Part shown: piece after piece, positions 25,524-31,869 of the stretch
How the letters are laid out: every line of letters begins with the position of its first letter
How positions within the stretch are numbered: position 1 is the stretch's first letter
NCBI GenBank assembly: GCA_947488345.1
Contig: CANKZQ010000002.1
Span: 558,001-622,000, forward strand
Origin: an uncultured Flavobacteriaceae bacterium
GTDB lineage: Bacteria > Bacteroidota > Bacteroidia > Flavobacteriales > Flavobacteriaceae
Length of the DNA stretch: 64,000 bases
Reading direction: 5' to 3'
Notes under the pieces: generated by a model
What the model was told of the DNA's origin: nothing
Seen by the model: the letters and a program-made list of their open reading frames with translations, nothing else
The model's database searches: none
Position numbers and translations under genes: made by a program

Positions 25524-26504
25524 TTGTCTACCACGTTTGATTCTAACGGTTTTTCGAGGCATATAAATACAGCCAAATTATACAAGAACTTAAAAATCAA
25601 TACCCCTATTTTTGTTAGAGAAATTTTAATCAAATTGAATAACGGAAATAAAGGACATACATCGGCACTTTACATATGGAATGGGCTTTGTGTATTTTGG
25701 GGAACTTCGTTTCACACGAATCCTCATAAACATAATACGTTACAGTTGGTGTTTGATATTGAAAAAGAATTTTTATTGAAAGATGAAAATACTAAGTGGA
25801 GAGCTTATTCAGCTGCAATTATCGATGCTGACCACAATCATCAATTAGATAGTAATGGGAGTATTCAATTGTTTTTATACCTAGATAAAGATAGTAGATA
25901 TGCAAAATTATTAAAGAGTAAGTATCTGCAAAAACAATCAATTAATAGTATTGCTCAAGTAAGGATAGGAAGATTGAATGATAGTTTTTTTAAACAACTT
26001 CTTGTACAAAACAATTGTGATGAAATGTTTTTAGGTTGTATTTCAATTCTTAAAAAATTAATCAATTTCTCAAAACTTGAGCAATTAGATAAAAGGGTGG
26101 AGAAAGCCATTGACTTTATAACTAAATCACCAATAAAAAATTTCAAAGTCAAGGACATTTCACTTGAAGTAGGTCTGTCCGAAAGTAGACTGAGACATTT
26201 ATTTAAAGAACAAGTTGGTCAATCAATACAGAATTTTGTTATGTGGATGAGGGTAATTGATTCATTAAATGATGTATTAAAAGGCAAGAAATTAATGAAC
26301 ACTGCTTATGATTATGGATTTTCCGACGCATCGCATATGACTAAATCATTTATTGAAATAATTGGTGTTCCTCCGAGTAAGATTAAAACGTATGAAAAGG
26401 AAACTAAAATTATCACTTGCCATAACGTCAACCATTTTGCACTCAGTACTGAAATTATAAATGATTGGGAAAATGATGAAGTCATCAAAAAAATTAAAAT
26501 ATAA
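25524..26504 (+). CDS. AraC-family transcriptional regulator (TTG start)
   Basis: A 326-residue frame. Residues about 190-290 contain the AraC DNA-binding pair: FKVKDISLEVGLSESRLRHL, then KLMNTAYDYGFSDASHMTKS and the closing IGVPPSKIK. The N-terminal half has a cupin-like region with HTNPHKHNTLQLVFDIEK. The first in-frame ATG lies near residue 165, far inside, so a TTG at 25524 is the most plausible start. It may control the divergent PD40 lipoprotein or the downstream NTF2/DUF1801 genes, which follow within a few bases. Confidence 0.82.
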   Translation: MSTTFDSNGFSRHINTAKLYKNLKINTPIFVREILIKLNNGNKGHTSALYIWNGLCVFWGTSFHTNPHKHNTLQLVFDIEKEFLLKDENTKWRAYSAAIIDADHNHQLDSNGSIQLFLYLDKDSRYAKLLKSKYLQKQSINSIAQVRIGRLNDSFFKQLLVQNNCDEMFLGCISILKKLINFSKLEQLDKRVEKAIDFITKSPIKNFKVKDISLEVGLSESRLRHLFKEQVGQSIQNFVMWMRVIDSLNDVLKGKKLMNTAYDYGFSDASHMTKSFIEIIGVPPSKIKTYEKETKIITCHNVNHFALSTEIINDWENDEVIKKIKI

Positions 26505-26508
26505 AATT

Positions 26509-27009
26509 ATGAACATAAAAAGTGTTTTAAATCTTCTTATTGTTATCTGTTCAATTGTAATTTTCTCATGTAATCAGAACAATAACGAACTTACAAAACA
26601 AGAAATTGATAAAATCGAAGAAGAAGTTTTATTGTCTTATGAGTCATTTGAAAACAGTCTATCGCATGGAGATTTAGAAACAATTTCTAACTATTATTCT
26701 GATGACTCCAGATTCTATTGGGTAGAAAATGGTGCTATTACATATCCCACTGGAGCATCTGCCAGAGAGGCTATAAAGAGTTTTTATCCCTCATTGAAAA
26801 AATTAACTTTTACTTCTCTTGATAAAAAAGTAACTCCGATAAGCAGTTCTTCAGCAATGTTGTTTGTTGAGTATGAGCAAGTTTTAATTTTTCCTTCAGA
26901 CCAGAAAATTGAAATAAATGGTGCGATGACCATTTATATGGAAAAGAAAGAATCGAGTTGGGAATTCATCATTGGTCATTCTTCGGGAAAACCTGAAAAT
27001 CAAGAATAA
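26509..27009 (+). CDS. NTF2-like (SnoaL/DUF4440) lipoprotein
   Basis: The ATG at 26509 gives a 166-residue lipoprotein (MNIKSVLNLLIVICSIVIFS then Cys). This start is preferred to the ATG at 26461 because it opens directly into a signal peptide and avoids overlap with the AraC gene. The mature part has an NTF2-fold pattern (YYSDDSRFYWVENG, SFYPSLKKLTF, MTIYMEKKESSWEFIIGHSS). It sits 4 bases behind the AraC stop and ends directly at the DUF1801 start, so the three are probably co-transcribed. Confidence 0.78.
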   Translation: MNIKSVLNLLIVICSIVIFSCNQNNNELTKQEIDKIEEEVLLSYESFENSLSHGDLETISNYYSDDSRFYWVENGAITYPTGASAREAIKSFYPSLKKLTFTSLDKKVTPISSSSAMLFVEYEQVLIFPSDQKIEINGAMTIYMEKKESSWEFIIGHSSGKPENQE

Positions 27010-27465
27010 ATGAAAGCTAATCCTCAATTAAAAACATTCTTATCTCCTTATAGCCAAGAAGTACAAAAACTGGTTATAGATTTAAGAACCTTTGTGACCG
27101 AAGCAATTCCCGAAGCTAATGAATTGATTTGGGACAATTATAATGCATTAGCAATTGCCTACTCAAAATCAGAAAAACTCAAAGATGCTTTTTGCCACAT
27201 TGCAGTTTACTCTAAGCATGCAAATTTTGGATTCAACAGAGGGACAGAATTAAAGAAGTCAACTTTAGAATTAAGTGGTAAAGGAAAATTAATTCGATAC
27301 GTGACAGTAAAGGATATAAAATCCTTTCCAATAGAGGAACTTAAGAAGTTGTTATGGGAAGCTATGAGTATTTCTGAGAAAAACAATCCTGACTTAATTG
27401 ACAAAAAAGATGAAGGAAAAAGTATAGTTATGTCAATATCGAATAAAAAAAGGCGCCCTAATTAA
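27010..27465 (+). CDS. DUF1801 domain protein
   Basis: A 151-residue cytoplasmic protein. The pattern SPYSQEVQKLVIDLRTFVTEAIPEANELIWDNY (given here in parts: SPYSQEVQKLVIDLR, and EAIPEANELIW), with AVYSKHANFGFNRGTEL and a final lysine-rich tail, identifies the YdhG/DUF1801 fold, related to iron-chaperone-like proteins. Its ATG immediately follows the stop of the previous gene. No biochemical function is established for this family in Bacteroidetes. Confidence 0.8.
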   Translation: MKANPQLKTFLSPYSQEVQKLVIDLRTFVTEAIPEANELIWDNYNALAIAYSKSEKLKDAFCHIAVYSKHANFGFNRGTELKKSTLELSGKGKLIRYVTVKDIKSFPIEELKKLLWEAMSISEKNNPDLIDKKDEGKSIVMSISNKKRRPN

Positions 27466-27498
27466 TCACTTGAAATAAAGAGATGATATAAAACTATT

Positions 27499-27897
27499 AT
27501 GAAATCGATTAAACTCATTGTAGCGATAATATTTCTAGGTTGTTCTACCATATTGGTTGCCCAAACCTATGTTTCTCCACAACAAAAAATGACTACCAAT
27601 GGGTTCACAGATAGAGTTGAAACAAAACTTATCAAAAAAGTCGTCATAGATGGGAATAACTTTTCGGCAGAATTACCCGATGGAGGCATATTAAGTGGTT
27701 TTATTGAGCTATTTAGGACGGTAGAAAGAGAGGGTGAAAAACGACTAGTATATAAAATAGCTGCCGGAGGTATATTGAGTATTAATGATGACATAGCAGA
27801 TGATAAATGGGATTGTATCGTATTAAACCTATTGAGTACACCTATTAAAAAAGTCTATACATTTTGGTTAATAGAAGGGCATAAAGGAGATGATTAG
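27499..27897 (+). CDS. Hypothetical secreted protein
   Basis: A 132-residue protein with a clear signal peptide (MKSIKLIVAIIFLGCSTILV, cleavage after AQ). The mature part is a short predicted beta-structure (KKVVIDGNNFSAELPDGGIL, ending IKKVYTFWLIEGHKGDD) without a recognised motif. It lies 33 bases behind the DUF1801 gene on the same strand. Confidence 0.6.
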   Translation: MKSIKLIVAIIFLGCSTILVAQTYVSPQQKMTTNGFTDRVETKLIKKVVIDGNNFSAELPDGGILSGFIELFRTVEREGEKRLVYKIAAGGILSINDDIADDKWDCIVLNLLSTPIKKVYTFWLIEGHKGDD

Positions 27898-27937
27898 AAA
27901 ATCAATGTAAGTTATCATTTGAAAACAAACCTGTAAA

Positions 27938-28246
27938 ATGAAAAAAATAAAAGCTGGGGGAACAAAAGATTCATCAACATATATTCGCTTATCAAATTTA
28001 TCTTGGACGAGTAGTAAAACAGATTTAATAGAATTAATTTATGCACTACAAAGTAACGGCTCAGTCAATAGTGGGACTGCAGAAATTAAAGAAATGGCCT
28101 CAGGATGCGAACAGATTTTTAATTTAGATTTAGGTAATTATTATCACACATTTGAAGAGATTCGTTCAAGAAAATCAAATAGAACTAAATTTTTAGATCA
28201 CCTTAAAGAATCTCTTGAAAAGCGCATCATTGATTCTGATGAATAG
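27938..28246 (+). CDS. RteC C-terminal domain, stand-alone (conjugative-element relic or small regulator)
   Basis: A 102-residue protein whose pattern LSWTSSKTDLIELIYALQSN, followed by GTAEIKEMA, EQIFNLDLGNYYHTFEEIR and SNRTKFLDHLKESLEKRI, matches the C-terminal part of RteC, the protein that triggers excision of CTnDOT-type conjugative transposons. The N-terminal two thirds of RteC are missing and no partner RteA/RteB or integrase is visible. An ATG and a normal gap precede it, so it may be an expressed fragment. It marks the block between repeat copies A and B as derived from a mobile element. Confidence 0.75.
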   Translation: MKKIKAGGTKDSSTYIRLSNLSWTSSKTDLIELIYALQSNGSVNSGTAEIKEMASGCEQIFNLDLGNYYHTFEEIRSRKSNRTKFLDHLKESLEKRIIDSDE

Positions 28247-28288
28247 ACCAATAATATTTCTAAATCATGCAATCAAAACTCAGTAATT

Positions 28289-28807
28289 ATGATGAACAAA
28301 TCCATCGAAATAGAAACTAGCAGATTAAGGTTACGACAATGGAAAGAAAGTGATTTCAAAATCTATTCTGAATATTATTCCGACAAAGATTTAGCTAAAT
28401 ATGTAGGTGGGAAATTGGATAAGGAAATGGCATGGAGAAAAATGACTTCACTAATAGGCCATTGGTATTTAAAAGGTTTCGGCTATTGGGCCGTTGAAGA
28501 GAAAAATACACAAAAATTTGTTGGTTGTGTTGGCCTATGGAAGTCCGAGCCTTGGCCGGAAATTGAATTAGGGTATTGGATACTTCCCAAGATGTATGGT
28601 AATGGATATGCAACTGAGGCTGGTACAGCTTCAAAAATATTTGCATTTGACAGCCTAAAACTAAGTAGCTTGGTAAGCTATATCGACCCAAGTAATGAAC
28701 CTTCAAAACGTACTGCCCTTAAAATTGGTGCTACATATGACAGCATGATAAACCTATTAAATTTTGGCACTCATTGTGTTTATCGCTATTATAGGGATAA
28801 GACCTAA
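28289..28807 (+). CDS. GNAT N-acetyltransferase (RimJ/RimL-like)
   Basis: A 172-residue acetyltransferase. ETSRLRLRQWKESDF is the usual N-terminal strand, ELGYWILPKMYGNGYATEAG is the acetyl-CoA-binding loop (Q/RxxGxG/A variant), and IDPSNEPSKRTALKIGA is typical of the RimJ/RimL branch. It acetylates the amino group of a protein or small molecule. It is the last gene before the structured non-coding stretch at 28.8-29.7 kb. Confidence 0.86.
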   Translation: MMNKSIEIETSRLRLRQWKESDFKIYSEYYSDKDLAKYVGGKLDKEMAWRKMTSLIGHWYLKGFGYWAVEEKNTQKFVGCVGLWKSEPWPEIELGYWILPKMYGNGYATEAGTASKIFAFDSLKLSSLVSYIDPSNEPSKRTALKIGATYDSMINLLNFGTHCVYRYYRDKT

Positions 28808-29104
28808 TTAGAGGTGATGCCTAGAGGATATTTAAAATTAACTCACTTATCAATAGTTTTAGATTATCAGACTACTTTATTAAAGTAAGGTATAAAAAAA
28901 GGCTTCAAAAATTATTTTGCTAAGAAGGAATTGAATGAAGTTAAATTCAATTCGTATTACATAAGTTCAGTAACCACTTAAATTTACTGAACAAATCCTT
29001 TTTTCTAATAACTGTTGGTTTCATTTGTAACTAAAAAAAATGAAAAAACCTACAAATAGTGTCATTTGTAGGCTTTTGTTGCTATTTGATGGCGGACCGA
29101 AGTA

Positions 29105-29128
29105 AAAAAGGTAAAGACTTACCTTTTT
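29105..29128. terminator. Bidirectional hairpin terminator
   Basis: AAAAAGGTAA (29105-29114) pairs with TTACCTTTTT (29119-29128) over the loop AGAC. The A/T ends give a T-run on either strand. On the minus strand it directly follows the three-way-junction sequence. Confidence 0.65.
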
Positions 29129-29130
29129 GC

Positions 29131-29179
29131 GTAGGAGCCAGGTGATGCGACTGGGATTACCTATGGTCATCCCTCCTAC
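29131..29179. ncRNA. Candidate three-way-junction RNA
   Basis: A closing stem GTAGGAG (29131-29137) / CTCCTAC (29173-29179) encloses a hairpin CCAG (29138-29141) / CTGG (29151-29154) and a second stem GATTACC (29155-29161) / GGTCATC (29165-29171) with one mismatch. On the minus strand it is followed after two bases by a terminator, the layout of a small RNA or attenuator. No known family was recognised, and the transcribed strand is unknown. Confidence 0.4.
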
Positions 29180-29200
29180 CGTGTACTGCAAATGAAAAAG

Positions 29201-29218
29201 CAACCCTTTGGAGGGTTG
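29201..29218. terminator. Short hairpin
   Basis: CAACCCT (29201-29207) pairs with AGGGTTG (29212-29218) over the loop TTGG. On the minus strand it is followed by CTTTTT, so it could terminate leftward transcription. Confidence 0.5.
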
Positions 29219-29231
29219 ACATATTAAAATC

Positions 29232-29266
29232 AAAAATCCCACTCAAGTAAACTTGGTGGGATTTTT
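29232..29266. terminator. Strong bidirectional hairpin terminator
   Basis: AAAAATCCCAC plus CAAG (29232-29247, one bulged T at 29243) pairs with CTTG plus GTGGGATTTTT (29252-29266) over the loop TAAA, giving a 15-bp stem with T-runs on both strands. Confidence 0.75.
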
Positions 29267-29664
29267 TCAGTTAATCTGCGCATTTGCGCTTGATCAGCGG
29301 AGAAAGAGGGATCAGAACCTTGATTGTATCTATTTAACTATCAGATATTTAAAATTTATCTTCTACCCTACTCACCGAATTACTCACCTAACCAAAAATG
29401 ATAATTTTTGGTTTTACAATTATCGAGATGAAATGATAGAAGTTATCTTAATATTATAAAAAAAAATTATTTTTATAGAACATTGGATACGCACCAAAAG
29501 TCAGGCGGACGTTTAATTTCGATTTGGCAAATTGTATCATTCAAACTATCAACTATTAAATTAACGCTTAAATAAGTTCTCTAAGTACTCCTTTCGAGAT
29601 GCTATTTTCGAACCCGTTGAACTTATAATTAACGGTAATTGAATTAAAACACATAACCAACAAG

Positions 29665-30108
29665 TTAAAAAGGCCCTGCATAAACTTTCTTATCTAAAAT
29701 GGAATTCAAAATTAGTGAAGTAGTTAATTCGCCGTAAACTGCTAGTCTAGCGTTTAAATTTTCTAAATGCTTAGGATCTCTTACGTAACCTTTCATTAGC
29801 ATGCAATCATGACCTGTAAGTTTATGGCATTCACAAATTTCGGGAACACTACCAATAAATTTTTCGAATCGCTCTACTTGTCCAAATCTTATTTTTATTG
29901 AAATATACACTCCTAGAGGATAACCTATCCTATCCATATTTAAATCAGAGGAGTATTTTTCAATTACACCTGCATCTTCCATTTTTTGTATGCGTTCAGC
30001 AACTGTGGGTGAAGATAGCCCTACCTCTATTGCCAAGTCTTTTAGAGCAACTCTTGAATTTTCTTGGAGCATTTTCAAAATTTTCCAATTTATATCGTCA
30101 ATTTTCAT
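29665..30108 (-). CDS. Lrp/AsnC-family transcriptional regulator
   Basis: A 147-residue protein. It has an N-terminal helix-turn-helix (INWKILKMLQENSRVALKDL, then EVGLSSPTVAERIQKME) and a C-terminal RAM/ligand domain (CHKLTGHDCMLMKGYVRDPKHLENL), as in Lrp/AsnC regulators that sense amino acids. It is divergent from the DinB gene at 30225 with a 116-base gap and could control that operon. Confidence 0.88.
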   Translation of the reverse strand: MKIDDINWKILKMLQENSRVALKDLAIEVGLSSPTVAERIQKMEDAGVIEKYSSDLNMDRIGYPLGVYISIKIRFGQVERFEKFIGSVPEICECHKLTGHDCMLMKGYVRDPKHLENLNARLAVYGELTTSLILNSILDKKVYAGPF

Positions 30109-30224
30109 AAGTAATATTTTTTATTTAAAAAGCAATGCAAAAATAGGTTATTTATTATTATAACCTAATAAAATAACGTCAATTAAGAAAAATACATTTT
30201 AACTTTGAATAAAAATTAATCTAA

Positions 30225-30743
30225 ATGACAATAAAAGAATTAGTGCCAACAGAGTTTGACCCTTACTACGGAAGATATATAAATAAACTTTACCAAGATA
30301 TTAGCCTTAGGGATAGTTTTATTAAGGGTAAAGAGAAAGTTATTAGTTTTTTCAAGGACCTACCTGAAACAAAATACAACTTTAGATATGCAACTGGGAA
30401 ATGGACTTGCAAAGAAATCTTGCAGCACCTTATAGATACCGAACGAATATTTCAGTATCGTTGTTTTCGTATCGCTCGTCAAGACAAAACAGAGTTAGCT
30501 GGTTTCGACCAAAACATCTATGTTGAACCATCAACAGCAAATACTAAAACAATGGATGAACTTATTCAAGAATTTGTAGTTGTACGCGATAGTTCTATAT
30601 CGCTTGTAAACAGTTTAAGTGATGAAGACCTAAAAAATGTGGGCAATGCCAATGGCGGAAATATGTCTGCAAGAGCTGCTGCCTTTACAATTACTGGTCA
30701 TGAAATATGGCATATGGAAATCATAATAAAAAGATATCTCTAA
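30225..30743 (+). CDS. DinB-family (DfsB-like) protein
   Basis: A 172-residue protein with the four-helix DinB pattern. The usual metal histidines lie in WTCKEILQHLIDTERIFQYR and near the C-terminus in TGHEIWHMEII. FSQDIYVEP-like residues (AGFDQNIYVEPST) are typical of the Bacteroidetes branch. Related enzymes transfer low-molecular-weight thiols or are of unknown function. It heads a four-gene overlapping operon with DUF1272, an unknown protein and an NTF2-like protein. Confidence 0.85.
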   Translation: MTIKELVPTEFDPYYGRYINKLYQDISLRDSFIKGKEKVISFFKDLPETKYNFRYATGKWTCKEILQHLIDTERIFQYRCFRIARQDKTELAGFDQNIYVEPSTANTKTMDELIQEFVVVRDSSISLVNSLSDEDLKNVGNANGGNMSARAAAFTITGHEIWHMEIIIKRYL

Positions 30744-31033
30744 TGCTCGAAATTAGAACTGTTTGCGAGCATTGCGGTAAATCATTACCCAATAATAGTA
30801 AAGAAGCGATGATATGTAGTTTTGAATGCACGTATTGTAAAACTTGTGCACAAGAACTTTTTGAGAATGTATGCCCTAGTTGTGGAGGGAATTTTCAACC
30901 AAGACCAATTAGACCTAAAGAAATGCTTGTTAAATATCCGTCTTCAATTAAAAAGATTCTGGGTCGCAAAGAGCAAAAACAAATTAATACGATGAAATTA
31001 AAGTACGTTAAACTAAAACCTGAAGAAAGATGA
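30743..31033 (+). CDS. DUF1272 zinc-ribbon-like protein
   Basis: The ATG at 30743 gives 96 residues beginning MLEIRTVCEHCGKSLP. It overlaps the DinB stop by one base (TAATG), which is why this start is preferred to the upstream ATG at 30707. Cysteine pairs CEHC, CTYCKTC and CPSC look like two zinc sites, and the whole is characteristic of DUF1272. Function unknown. Confidence 0.85.
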   Translation: MLEIRTVCEHCGKSLPNNSKEAMICSFECTYCKTCAQELFENVCPSCGGNFQPRPIRPKEMLVKYPSSIKKILGRKEQKQINTMKLKYVKLKPEER

Positions 31034-31506
31034 ATGCAGTATTTGAAACTTATAAATCAAGAACCATTGCTTTTGACACATGTTTAGATATCAACGAGTG
31101 GGGAGTGAAAATCTATACCATTACCAACAAGGATAAGTTTGATAGTAAATATATTTTAATGAATGTAAAAAAGCATCTTCCAGTATGGCTGAAGCAAATA
31201 GAAAACTCTACACTTCCAATCTATAAGCAGGCATTTCTTATAGTTCATGAAGCCAGAGAAGGTGTTTGGATTTTACTTAATTGGTGGACGGGTGGCGAAA
31301 TGATAGAAACTAAGGTGTTTTTTTCAAGTTTTGACTCTTCCGAAATTATAACAGACTCACCCTACAATACCAACTCTTTGCTTTGTGTTTGGGAGTTAGA
31401 AGTTTTTGCTCACGAAAGAGCTTCTTGGATTAAGCATGTTTTGTTAAATGCCAATACGCCTGATTATTTGGGATATATAAATGACACAAGAATAAAGCAG
31501 TTATGA
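31030..31506 (+). CDS. Hypothetical cytoplasmic protein
   Basis: A 158-residue protein with no signal peptide or membrane segment. It has a recognisable alpha/beta composition (VWILLNWWTGGEM, WELEVFAHERASWIKHVL) but no family was recognised. Its start overlaps the DUF1272 stop (ATGA) and its stop overlaps the next start (ATGA), so it is translated as part of the DinB operon. Confidence 0.65.
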   Translation: MNAVFETYKSRTIAFDTCLDINEWGVKIYTITNKDKFDSKYILMNVKKHLPVWLKQIENSTLPIYKQAFLIVHEAREGVWILLNWWTGGEMIETKVFFSSFDSSEIITDSPYNTNSLLCVWELEVFAHERASWIKHVLLNANTPDYLGYINDTRIKQL

Positions 31507-31850
31507 CAGAACAAATTTTGCTCGCTTTCGCCGAAGCATGGTCTTCCAAAAATCCAGATGCTATAATGGCATTCTTTGCAGGTAATTGTAGATATGCACC
31601 CTCGATATGCATTGGTGAAAAGAGTGTGTTTGAAGGTGAAATTGAAGTGAGGAACGCTGTTAAGATGCTTATAGAATTTGATAATAGTATCTCATCTAGT
31701 GTCAAGAATGTCTATGTGAATGACGACTTTGGATTTTGGGAATGGGAATATATCACGCAGGATGATGAAAAAATTATGGGTTGTGATGCTTTTAAATTTA
31801 GAGGCAATAAAATCATAGAAAAAAATGCATTTCGAAAAATAAATCTATGA
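31503..31850 (+). CDS. SnoaL-like (NTF2-fold) protein
   Basis: A 115-residue protein with the SnoaL pattern AEAWSSKNPDAIMAFFAGNCRYAPSI (in parts: AEAWSSKNPDAIMAFF and CRYAP) and a terminal CDAFKFRGNKIIEKNAFRK. There is no signal peptide. SnoaL relatives act on small hydrophobic molecules; here the substrate is unknown. It is the last gene of the DinB operon, with a 4-base overlap upstream. Confidence 0.78.
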   Translation: MTEQILLAFAEAWSSKNPDAIMAFFAGNCRYAPSICIGEKSVFEGEIEVRNAVKMLIEFDNSISSSVKNVYVNDDFGFWEWEYITQDDEKIMGCDAFKFRGNKIIEKNAFRKINL

Positions 31851-31869
31851 TACAAGGTAATGTGAATTA

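Larger units (their letters stand above)
29049..29388. repeat. Att-like repeat, copy B, with internal insertion
   Basis: The hairpin CCTACAAAT (29049-29057) / ATTTGTAGG (29064-29072) and the following GCTTTTGTTGCTATTTGATG match copy D. The core GCGGAGAAAGAGGGATCAGA plus AC is at 29297-29318 and the tail ending CTACTCACCGAATTACTCAC at 29361-29388. In copy D only about 25 bases separate hairpin and core; here about 205 bases (29089-29293) with four hairpins intervene. The tail read on the minus strand has two direct GGTGAGTA units, like integrase arm sites. Confidence 0.8.
28808..29664. other. Gene-free, hairpin-rich region between GNAT and Lrp genes
   Basis: No credible gene lies in these 857 bases. 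They hold a stem GTTCAGTAA (28965-28973) / TTACTGAAC (28984-28992), repeat copy B with a roughly 200-base insertion, and four further hairpins at 29105-29266 listed separately. From 29400 to 29664 nothing beyond A/T-rich spacer and the end of the Lrp gene is seen. Confidence 0.6.

Noticed and set aside
26461-26508. Upstream ATG for the NTF2-like lipoprotein
   Set aside because: It overlaps the AraC gene and puts 16 charged residues before a signal peptide; the ATG at 26509 opens the signal directly.
27938-28246. Evidence of a complete conjugative transposon
   Set aside because: Only the RteC fragment is present; no integrase, mobilisation or transfer genes lie in the window.
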